Shown here piece after piece: positions 9,002-16,575 of a DNA stretch of 64,000 nt. This DNA is from CAINVV01 sp038323575. GTDB lineage: Bacteria; Bacteroidota; Bacteroidia; Bacteroidales; Prolixibacteraceae. How positions within the stretch are numbered: the first letter of the stretch is position 1; every line of letters starts with the position of its first letter. The notes beneath the pieces were generated by a model. It was not told the DNA's origin. It saw only the letters and a program-made list of their open reading frames with translations, and did not search any database. Position numbers and translations under genes: made by a program. The DNA is taken from NCBI GenBank assembly GCA_038323575.1, contig JBBQHB010000012.1:1-64000 (forward strand), in the 5' to 3' direction.

Positions 9002-9150
9002 AATTGAAAAGGATGAAACCGGGCGGCTCCATCCTTTTACTAAAACTAACCAAACTAACTAAACCTAAACTTATGAAAAAAAATGTACCACAAACATAAG
9101 GCGGAATTTGGTACTGTCCAAATTATTTGTGTTAATAAATTGTAAAAAAG
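9002..9150 (+). repeat. orphan hairpin-leader element, copy 1
   Basis: A hairpin (AAAAGGATG at 9007-9015 pairing with CATCCTTTT at 9030-9038, with GC-rich inner bases) is followed by a C/A-rich leader of CTAAAACTAACC type and an ATG at 9073. The ATG opens only an 8-codon frame (MKKNVPQT). The element resembles a 5' leader of Bacteroidota genes that start MKK, but no gene follows. It may also serve as the terminator of the SNF2 gene, whose stop lies 13 nt before the hairpin. About 385 bp downstream the element recurs. Confidence 0.7.
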
Positions 9151-9385
9151 GAATAAAGTAGTCAAAAAGAGAAATTTCTGTATATTACTGGATTATTGGA
9201 TTATATGTCAGAATTGGCAGGTGGTTTGTATCAATGGCACACGGCTGACTATGTTAAAATTCACTTTATGGTTACAAAGCCCGGGAATCAGGGCGGCATT
9301 TTTTGGCATTCGGCAGATTTGCCGGGGAAAAGAGGTGAAAGTTTAGGACACCTTCAGCTACATAACATTCAGCTTACAGGTATAA
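9151..9385. other. gene-free spacer between the two leader elements
   Basis: An open frame crosses this stretch into the second leader copy, but its sequence resembles no family and it ends in the repeat, so it is not called a gene. No tRNA, promoter consensus or inverted repeat was recognised. It may hold the remains of the gene once driven by copy 1. Confidence 0.4.
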
Positions 9386-9535
9386 AAATGAAAAGGACGG
9401 AACCGGGCGGCTCCATCCTTTTACTAAAACTAACCAAACTAACTAACCTAACTAACCTAAACTTATGAAAAAAATGTAATACAAAGATAAAGTCGAAGTG
9501 ACTCATTTCCAAATATTCTGTGTTAAAAAACTATA
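9386..9535 (+). repeat. orphan hairpin-leader element, copy 2
   Basis: A near-copy of the element at 9002: hairpin arms AAAAGGA (9391-9397) and TCCTTTT (9416-9422), the same GGGCGG loop region, then the C/A-rich leader with two extra AACTAACCT-type units, and ATG at 9465 followed by AAAAAAATGTAA, so only MKKM is encoded. Similarity continues past the ATG (a TCCAAAT...TGTGTTAA block in both). The 3' flank runs to the end of the convergent transglutaminase gene at 9612. Confidence 0.7.
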
Positions 9536-9611
9536 AATGCCGCGAATATATTTTATCGCGGTCGTGGACCATTACACTTCAGTATGCAGAATAATTCTAA
9601 ATAATTATTTG

Positions 9612-12299
9612 TCAGGGAGTTGTACAACTGGTCTTGGTTTGCATTCCGTTTTGTCCGGCAGAACTTTTTATCAGTTGTACTAATTGTTCCCCCATTCCGA
9701 TTTTATAGCCGGAGGAGATTAACAATACTTCGCCTGAAGGTTGGCAAAAAGCTGCTACCGGTAAATTGGTTTTGGAATCTTTATTTAAAACTGTTGTGAG
9801 AATTTGTGCGAGTTCATTTTCTGAATCGACAGCATAACTGGTTTTAGCAGGCAATTGATAGGTTTTGAAAACAGGATTGACGGTTTTTTTATCAGCGATG
9901 TTCACAAATATAAATCTGCCGTTCCAATTGTTGAACTGAACGGCATAGGGCCCCAGGTCGTTGAGAATGTGCTTGGATGGTTCACTGTCCGGATCAAGCA
10001 GTACAATGACGGAAGATGCTCCTTGTATTAAATCTGAAAGCGTCACTGCTTGATTTTTGGCAGGATCAGTCAGGTGAATTTTTGTCGGATCAATAAACCC
10101 GAAGGGTTTCAGGGATTTCTCTTCTTTTCTCAGCGTTACAGATAATGTTGCAGGTTCTTCTTTGGAAATGCCGAAGAAAGCCAGGGAACTCAACACGGAT
10201 CCATCCGAAAGGCGCTTCCCGGTAATCAGCATATAATGTCCGGTTTCGAGCATCACCGGATTTGGGAAGTCAGTCAGTTTCATGCCTTCTTCGAATTCGA
10301 GCGTTTTGCAGCTACCATCCTGGATTCTGGCGATGGTGAAATGGAGGGAATACTGAGGGGGCAAACTGTTGTTCAAATCCTTCAGGTAAAGTTTACCCAT
10401 TTCAGGCTGGGCAGCCTGGGTTTCAAAGCCGGCCCGGTACCACGTACCTGAGAGGTTGTATTCAGGCGTATGTGTTTCCGGATTCAGCCTTGCGGGTATA
10501 CCAAAAGTACGGCATGCCGCCACAAAGAAAATATCCCTGGATAACGGATCAGCTGCGCGCAGGTTATAGACTCCGATAGGTGTCAGGGGAGCCCGAGAGT
10601 GTTTGTTGGCAACAGTGTCGATCCGTATGTTTGTTTTGATCCAGCCGGTCAGGGCGCTAATATCTTTCAGGGCTGCAGCAGCCAAAGCTTCCCCGAGGTT
10701 CTTGTGAAGGAACCCACGCCAGGGAGAAAGCAGTTCCAGATCAATCCGCGGAGACAATACATACTTTTCAAAAAGGGCTGAAGTTGTCTCTTTCGGTTTG
10801 GCGTCAGAAATTGTCCGGATGAGGTGATCAGTCAGAACCGCTGCCTTTGTGTCGCTCAGATCCTTGGCAGATACTCCGTATAGCAGCGGGAGGAGCTGTT
10901 TGCGGGCAACAAGCCTGTTGTTGCCCAGATATTCTGTCAATTCTTTCCAGTTGCCGTAACTAAGCCTGAAAACCCGTATCAGGGTATCTTCACCCATCTG
11001 CTGTGATTTTGCATATGCCCGGATCCAGGCTGTATCCTTGAAAGTTGAAAGATAGCTGTTGCGGATGGAGTCTTCGCGTGACAATCGTTGCTCATTGATT
11101 TTTTTGTCCTTCTCGCCCGGATTGGTGACGGCTTTGAATGCTTTTGGCGGTACAAGGTCGTAATTCACGGTCATGAGCTCCGTTCCGTTCTTGTTGAGGG
11201 TCAACCGCAAGGTATCCGTAACCGGAACGCTGAGTTTCTTGTAATCAAAGTTTTCACCTTTGGATGCCCATACGACCAAATCACCAAGTCCGGTAGTCAG
11301 CATGGCGGCGCCACTCCGGTCGGCATATCCGGTTGCGATGGGATATAATTCGGCGTAATTGTAAAGTTTAAACTCAACTTTTGCCCCTTCGGCCGGCGAT
11401 CCGTCGCTGTTGCTTACCAGGATGGTCACTTTTTTAGTTTTGGCATAGTTGGATGTAAGGTTGAGTTCTGAAAAACGGTCTTCGGCATCCACAACTTCTT
11501 CAGGACCGAAATAGCGTCCGTAAGTTCGTGTATGTATAAGCATGGTGCGCTGGGACGGTTCGCTGAACCAGCCTCTGTCCAAGTCTGTGTCGGGTTCGCA
11601 GGCGCCCATGTAGTGCCAGCTGCCATCGATCCATATCTCCACCCAGGCATGGTTGTCGTCGGTATGCGCCCAACGCGGGGTGTACACCTGACGCGACGGG
11701 ATGCCGGCTGTTCGCATTGCGGATACCGTAAATGTTGATTCTTCACCGCATCTACCGAAAGTCTTTCGGATGGTGCTCATCGGCGCACTGGTCCTGGAAT
11801 CCGTTCCACGGTAGTTGACCTTTTCGTGGCACCAATGATTGAGCTCAAGGGCTGCCTCCTTCATGGTCATGCCTTTCACACGGGCTTTAATTTCCTCGTA
11901 ATAGACCAACCTGAATGAATCCGGATTTTCGTTGTTGACGCGTATTGGCAGAACAAAATGCAGGAATTCCTCTTCAGGGATCCGGTTGCCCCATTCCATC
12001 TCTTTTCTGGTGAGCAGACTCTGCCGCACATTCGCCAGCATAAAATCAGCCGGATAGTCGGCAAGGTCACTCAGGGGCATGTAGGCAAACAGAAATTTAA
12101 GGGCCTGTTCCTCGTTACCGGAAGCAGGTTTATCGAGGATAGTCCATATTGGCTTCAAAGAATTTGCAGTCAGCTCTTTCTGGATCTTCAGCATCTTTTC
12201 GATGTCGTTCCGCCTGTCGGAATTGCTGATCAGCGGTTTTTCATTCCGGCAACCGGCCAAAATCCAAAGGCACAGCAGGAGGGAGGCTAATTTCTTCAT
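9612..12299 (-). CDS. transglutaminase-like lipoprotein
   Basis: An 895-residue outer-surface or periplasmic lipoprotein with signal MKKLASLLLCLWILAGC (lipobox LAGC). The transglutaminase-like core carries the catalytic triad: Cys in FGRCGEES (about 185), His in DDNHAWVEIW (about 215) and Asp in WIDGSWHYMG (about 225). A beta-rich region follows, then a second transglutaminase-like stretch (FFVAACRTFGIPARLNPETH) that has a Cys but no clear His/Asp pair. The last ~150 residues look like a thioredoxin fold without a CxxC motif. Bacteroidota members are presumed peptidases or cross-linking enzymes, with unknown substrate. It is transcribed apart from its downstream neighbour; a -7-like element lies 35 nt upstream. 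Confidence 0.85.
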   Translation of the reverse strand: MKKLASLLLCLWILAGCRNEKPLISNSDRRNDIEKMLKIQKELTANSLKPIWTILDKPASGNEEQALKFLFAYMPLSDLADYPADFMLANVRQSLLTRKEMEWGNRIPEEEFLHFVLPIRVNNENPDSFRLVYYEEIKARVKGMTMKEAALELNHWCHEKVNYRGTDSRTSAPMSTIRKTFGRCGEESTFTVSAMRTAGIPSRQVYTPRWAHTDDNHAWVEIWIDGSWHYMGACEPDTDLDRGWFSEPSQRTMLIHTRTYGRYFGPEEVVDAEDRFSELNLTSNYAKTKKVTILVSNSDGSPAEGAKVEFKLYNYAELYPIATGYADRSGAAMLTTGLGDLVVWASKGENFDYKKLSVPVTDTLRLTLNKNGTELMTVNYDLVPPKAFKAVTNPGEKDKKINEQRLSREDSIRNSYLSTFKDTAWIRAYAKSQQMGEDTLIRVFRLSYGNWKELTEYLGNNRLVARKQLLPLLYGVSAKDLSDTKAAVLTDHLIRTISDAKPKETTSALFEKYVLSPRIDLELLSPWRGFLHKNLGEALAAAALKDISALTGWIKTNIRIDTVANKHSRAPLTPIGVYNLRAADPLSRDIFFVAACRTFGIPARLNPETHTPEYNLSGTWYRAGFETQAAQPEMGKLYLKDLNNSLPPQYSLHFTIARIQDGSCKTLEFEEGMKLTDFPNPVMLETGHYMLITGKRLSDGSVLSSLAFFGISKEEPATLSVTLRKEEKSLKPFGFIDPTKIHLTDPAKNQAVTLSDLIQGASSVIVLLDPDSEPSKHILNDLGPYAVQFNNWNGRFIFVNIADKKTVNPVFKTYQLPAKTSYAVDSENELAQILTTVLNKDSKTNLPVAAFCQPSGEVLLISSGYKIGMGEQLVQLIKSSAGQNGMQTKTSCTTP

Positions 12300-12333
12300 A
12301 CTTATATTGATCTCTTGTTTGGGTGCGAAGTTT

Positions 12334-12341
12334 CAAATCTA
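12334..12341 (-). promoter_or_regulatory. candidate -7 element for the transglutaminase-like gene
   Basis: The minus strand reads TAGATTTG, an exact TAnnTTTG match, about 35 nt before the start codon. The -33 box is not clear. Confidence 0.4.
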
Positions 12342-12400
12342 CTTTCAAAAGTTGGATTCCGAAAATTTTAATCGGATTTTCACTTTTCATTTTTCACTCC

Positions 12401-14620
12401 TTAATTAAACCAGTAAGTCATTTTCAGTACCAAAGCCCGGTTTTTAACATTCATACTTCCCGGGAAATAATTGTCTGTATAAACCAGAAATATGTCAGAA
12501 ACCGGTTTGTAGCGCCATTGTAAACGGGCATTGATATTCAGGTTGTCGGCCTGTTTGTTGTATTGTACGTAAGTAGTGAAAAATAGCTTGTCGGTAAAGG
12601 TCACATCCAGTTTTGGTCCCACCAGCCAAAATCCGGTGCGTGTCCAGGGACTTGGCAAAATGAGCTCATTATAGCTGTAAATCAATGAAATATACCCGTA
12701 AGGCTGGAAGCGGTAGTTTAATCCTCCCTGTACAAACCATCGGTTTCCGTTGAAGTAACCGCCATAACCGGCCAGGAAATCGTATTTCAAAGTTTTACGG
12801 TTGTCCGAATTAAAGAGGAATGAAACATCCTTCCAACGGTAACTGCTGCCAGTTGGCAAATAATAAGCCCCTTGGTTGGTAGGGTCAAAATCTTTGCGTA
12901 ACAGGACAAACCAGTAATTGCTTTTAAGTTCAAGGTGTACACGGTTCTTGAAATTGGCAAAATAATCCAGACAGAATTTCTGGTCAGTCTGCTTTAAATC
13001 AACTGCCCGGAAATAGTTGTCGAACTCGGCATAGAATCCATGATTTTCGACAGTTCCTTTTTTGGGATAGAATTTAAAAGTTGCCTTCGGTTCAATTCTT
13101 AAATAATCATTACGGGGTACGAAACCTGTTTCGGCATTGAAATCCTTGCCGACATAAATTTGTGTTAAATCCAGCAGGTAATTCTTGCGTGAATAAGCCG
13201 CAATGAAGCCCTGGCTGAACTCTTCCGCCGCATTTGCCTTAGGAGTGAATGATTTCTGGGCAAAAAGCTTGGCATTCCAGAAATTGTTGCTGCTTGCAAG
13301 GTTGTATTCGAGTCCGGCTACCCTGTTGAAGCTGTTTCCAACCCAGGATGCCGGTATGTTGAGCTGTTGTTTGTTCACAAAGATCGCGCCGATATTTGAC
13401 CGGGAGAATATCTTTTTCTGAAGTGAGGCAACCAAAAAATTGCGTGAGAGCCAATCCCCTTCCATTCCTGTTTGCATATCCATCATTCCGATGCGCCAGT
13501 CATTTCCCAATTTTCCGCTGAGCCTGGCGCCGCCGTTCACCGGCGCATCCAATCCGATCCGTCTCGAAAAGAACGGTCTGGTGGTAGATGTACCAAAATT
13601 ACCAAACAGGTCACTGTTTTCCAGAAAAAATTGTCTTTTTTCAGGGAAGTATAGTTCGAACCTTTCAAGGTTGGTGACCTGGTCATCTACTTCAGCCTGC
13701 GAAAAATCCGGATTATAGGTCAGATCAAGGTTCAAAGCAGAGGAGAGTCCTACTTTAGCATCAAATCCGAAATCTTTCCGGTAGACGGCAGGTTCCTGGT
13801 TCTCGTAATTGCGTGCTGTACTTCCGTAAATATAAGGTATTACCGAGAGTTTGAGGCCTGATTTCGGCGGAGGAGTATCCCATATCAGCTGACCGGCATA
13901 TGCCAGCGAGGCGGTTGGGAATTGTCTTGGAACCGGAGCCCATGCAGATTTTTCATTCAGTTTCAGGTCCAGTCGCGAAAACTGGATGTTCCAATGGTCT
14001 GTATTACTTTTGTAACGAATTGACTTAAAGGGTATTCGCATCTCGGATATCCACTTGTCAGGATAGTTCTTCGTTACGGCATCCCATTTGCAGTCCCAGA
14101 TCAGGTTGGAACCAGCTCCTCCGCTCATGGCCCCGTCCCACATGGCTCCGGCCGCGTTGACCCCAAAAGAGTATCCGGTGGTCTGGTCATTGAAAGGGTC
14201 AATGAAAACCAGAAAATTGTCATTGTTTCCAAATACAAAATCCCTTCTTAATGATTCAACGGGGCGCCTTCCCGGCAGGGTATCGTGAAAAATCACGGCC
14301 AGGTAGAAGGCTTTGTCGTCGTAGGCTACTTTCACTTCCGACCTGGCAGCACTATGACCGGTGTCGTAAGGAAGCACCATGTAGAAATTTCTGGCAGATT
14401 CGGCTTCCAGCCAATCTTTTTCATCGGTCAGACCGTCCAGTTTTATTGCTCCGTTGATCCGCTTGGCATGAATTTTATAATCCTGGTTGATCGTTTTCTT
14501 TAACGTTACACTGTCGTTCCTGTTGCCAGGGGATGCAAATGAGGGATGGGTTGCAGCAACGGAAACAAAATGGAAAACGGAGAGCAATGCAATTGTGCAG
14601 CCTAAATTTTTTTTGAGCAT
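12401..14620 (-). CDS. CBM9-like / DUF5916 outer-membrane-associated protein
   Basis: A 739-residue exported protein. After the signal peptide, residues ~50-230 match carbohydrate-binding family 9-like domains (INGAIKLDGLTDEKDWLEAE, then AYDDKAFYLAVIFHDTLPG and WISEMRIPFKSIRYK). The remainder is the DUF5916 region, rich in aromatic, alternating beta strands, with the conserved DLTYNPDFSQAEVDDQVTNL and FPEKRQFFLENSDLF segments and a C-terminal strand ending in a Trp-Phe-Asn. The C-terminal part probably forms a beta barrel. Function is unknown; binding of glycans is inferred from the CBM9 part. It is monocistronic by spacing. Confidence 0.85.
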   Translation of the reverse strand: MLKKNLGCTIALLSVFHFVSVAATHPSFASPGNRNDSVTLKKTINQDYKIHAKRINGAIKLDGLTDEKDWLEAESARNFYMVLPYDTGHSAARSEVKVAYDDKAFYLAVIFHDTLPGRRPVESLRRDFVFGNNDNFLVFIDPFNDQTTGYSFGVNAAGAMWDGAMSGGAGSNLIWDCKWDAVTKNYPDKWISEMRIPFKSIRYKSNTDHWNIQFSRLDLKLNEKSAWAPVPRQFPTASLAYAGQLIWDTPPPKSGLKLSVIPYIYGSTARNYENQEPAVYRKDFGFDAKVGLSSALNLDLTYNPDFSQAEVDDQVTNLERFELYFPEKRQFFLENSDLFGNFGTSTTRPFFSRRIGLDAPVNGGARLSGKLGNDWRIGMMDMQTGMEGDWLSRNFLVASLQKKIFSRSNIGAIFVNKQQLNIPASWVGNSFNRVAGLEYNLASSNNFWNAKLFAQKSFTPKANAAEEFSQGFIAAYSRKNYLLDLTQIYVGKDFNAETGFVPRNDYLRIEPKATFKFYPKKGTVENHGFYAEFDNYFRAVDLKQTDQKFCLDYFANFKNRVHLELKSNYWFVLLRKDFDPTNQGAYYLPTGSSYRWKDVSFLFNSDNRKTLKYDFLAGYGGYFNGNRWFVQGGLNYRFQPYGYISLIYSYNELILPSPWTRTGFWLVGPKLDVTFTDKLFFTTYVQYNKQADNLNINARLQWRYKPVSDIFLVYTDNYFPGSMNVKNRALVLKMTYWFN

Positions 14621-14734
14621 AGCGTGGATGTCGAGCCACGAAAATACAAAAAATATTCAGTGGTAGAGACGCAATGCATTGCATCTCTGGATGCACCCAT
14701 TTATAATTTCAGGTTTCCCGATTCGAACACGAAC

Positions 14735-14766
14735 GAAAAAAAGCCGCTACTTCAGAAAGTGACGGC
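14735..14766 (-). terminator. Rho-independent terminator of the 85-residue gene
   Basis: On the minus strand, GCCGTCACTT-TCTG-AAGTAGCGGC forms a stem with two central mismatches and is followed by seven T. It lies about 80 nt past the stop of the small minus-strand gene. Confidence 0.7.
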
Positions 14767-14847
14767 CAGTTCAGCAAGGGAAATCAGTTATTTGATATTA
14801 GCCATTTAAATGACCATGGATGAATCGGGCGGAAATGTCAGGTGTCA

Positions 14848-15105
14848 TTAATTGGCCCTGTTCAGGCATAAATCAACGATGTCGAAATAAAATTTTCCCC
14901 GGGTAGTATTGGCATCTTCCGGTACGACGGCATCTGTCATAACTCTATGGAGTTCTTTATCTGTTACTTTCTTCTTTTTTGCATCTCTTACCAAAGCTTC
15001 AATAATTGGTTTCGCTCTTTTAATGAAACTCTCGGGTGTTGAATCCTGGTTGTACAGAATCTCTGCTTCTGTTTGCAACCATCTTTTAAAAAGATCTGAA
15101 TTCAT
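14848..15105 (-). CDS. small hypothetical protein
   Basis: 85 residues, charged and helical, beginning MNSDLFKRWLQTEAEIL and ending DIVDLCLNRAN. There is no signal peptide, membrane segment or metal-binding motif, and I do not recognise the family. It stands alone between two minus-strand genes with its own terminator downstream, which supports it being a real transcription unit. Confidence 0.65.
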   Translation of the reverse strand: MNSDLFKRWLQTEAEILYNQDSTPESFIKRAKPIIEALVRDAKKKKVTDKELHRVMTDAVVPEDANTTRGKFYFDIVDLCLNRAN

Positions 15106-15300
15106 GACTTTTTTTTAGATTGTTGATTTATGTTTGTTTGGTATTTCTGCAGGTTGTAGGGGAGAATCAAATATATAATGATAGTCTAACCTGAGGCGTA
15201 AAGAACCAGGAAATTATCTGTGGGTAAAATGCTGATTTTGTTGTAGGCAAAATACCTACATAATCGATGTGTTGCCGTTTCTTCCTAAACAATGATGTTG

Positions 15301-16209
15301 TCAGGATTTAAATTCATCAAACAATTTGTGCCCGTTGGTCCGTTTGATAACATAAGTATAAAGAATTGCTGTCCAGAAAGAAAACAGTGCGTATATCAGG
15401 GAAGGTTTGACCATATCCTGATTCTGGAGGAGTGTTCCGGCAACCAGAAAAGCCAGTGTTGTATTCTGGACAGCGGCTTCAATCCCAATGGTATAGGAGT
15501 TTCTGACACCCAGATTTGCAGTTCTTCCGAACCGGTATCCCCACAACATCGATGCGGCATTTTGAAGGAGGGCAAAGGGTAAAATTATTAAGACCTCTTT
15601 GAAGGTGACACCTGTACCCCCACTGGTCTCTGCTGCAAAGAATTTGATTACAAAGACCACTGCCAAAGCCACCAGTAAAACTATTTTAAGGGGACTCTGT
15701 GTTTTAATGGCAAAAGCAGGGAAGCGTGACCTGACAAACACCCCGATGAGCGCCGGTACTATGGTAACGGAAAATATCTGAATAATGGTTTCCAGGTAGG
15801 AGAGGTGTATTTCAGTGGTTTTACCGTAATAAAATACCAGACTCAGGTTGACGATTAACGGGATGGTAATCAGTGTAATGAAACTGTTAATAGAAGTAAA
15901 AGTAATGGACAAGGCCGCATTGCCTTTAAAGAAATAGGTGAGAAAACCTGAAACAGTGCCTCCCGGGCAGGAGGAGAGAATAATCAGTCCCACTTTAAAC
16001 GGAAGCGGCAGGTTGGAAAAATAAGTGATGGTGAATGCAATGATGGGTAAAACAATTATCTGTGAGGATAATCCGGCAAGCAAGGCTTTGGGGTAAAAGA
16101 TTACATTCTTAAAACTGGTAGAAGTTAAGGATAACCCCACCCCGAACATAATAAATGCGAGGACGAGACTGATCAGAATGTCAATATAGGTATAGTTCGG
16201 TAGAGACAT
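15301..16209 (-). CDS. bile acid:sodium symporter (BASS) family transporter
   Basis: A 302-residue integral membrane protein with about nine hydrophobic segments. Family signatures visible are GVGLSLTSTSFKNV, VGLIILSSCPGGTVSGFLTY (the conserved CPGG-type loop of BASS proteins), FTSINSFITLITIPLIV and YTIGIEAAVQNTTLAFLVAG. These match the two inverted repeats of the fold, whose crossing helices bind sodium. The substrate cannot be told from the sequence: bile acids, pyruvate and other organic anions are known for the family. The ATG at 16209 (MSLPNYTYIDIL) is preferred to a TTG two codons earlier. Upstream is a 360-bp non-coding stretch with a stable hairpin. Confidence 0.88.
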   Translation of the reverse strand: MSLPNYTYIDILISLVLAFIMFGVGLSLTSTSFKNVIFYPKALLAGLSSQIIVLPIIAFTITYFSNLPLPFKVGLIILSSCPGGTVSGFLTYFFKGNAALSITFTSINSFITLITIPLIVNLSLVFYYGKTTEIHLSYLETIIQIFSVTIVPALIGVFVRSRFPAFAIKTQSPLKIVLLVALAVVFVIKFFAAETSGGTGVTFKEVLIILPFALLQNAASMLWGYRFGRTANLGVRNSYTIGIEAAVQNTTLAFLVAGTLLQNQDMVKPSLIYALFSFWTAILYTYVIKRTNGHKLFDEFKS

Positions 16210-16575
16210 GGCCAATTGTTTTATTGTTGTAGTTTTTGTGCGGGAGCCCCTATGAAAACAGTATTTGCAGGCAGCGTCTCACTTTTCATCAATACGGAGA
16301 GAGGTTCCAGAATTGATCTCTCCTCCATTTTTGAGTCATATAAAACCGCCGGCATACACCCATTTTACATAATGCTCATGCATAATAGTTCCCGGAGGGT
16401 CAACCAATCTTCCTAAAAAGGTTGCCTGCCTGATTCTGTATTTCGGTAAAGGTAGCAAGAGCATTGAACAAATCAGTTGAGGAATAATTTTTTAATTGAT
16501 ACTTCCAATTGAGTTCAAATTTACTAATTTCGAAATCCCAAACTAATGACAGTTGCGGTTATTTAACCTTACAAA
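16210..16575. other. divergent non-coding region with a hairpin
   Basis: This holds no convincing gene. A perfect 7-bp hairpin (GGAGAGA at 16296-16302 pairing with TCTCTCC at 16317-16323, 14-nt loop) lies about 85-115 nt upstream of the BASS start and would be in its leader RNA if transcription begins beyond it. I could not match it to a known riboswitch. Near 16523 a TAATTTCG resembles a -7 box with one mismatch for the carboxypeptidase gene. Confidence 0.5.

Noticed and set aside
9196..9468. A 90-codon plus-strand frame between the leader copies
   Set aside because: It runs into the second repeat copy and its sequence resembles no protein.
16216..16416. A 66-codon frame between the BASS gene and the carboxypeptidase
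   Set aside because: It has no motif, and overlaps the hairpin in the presumed leader.
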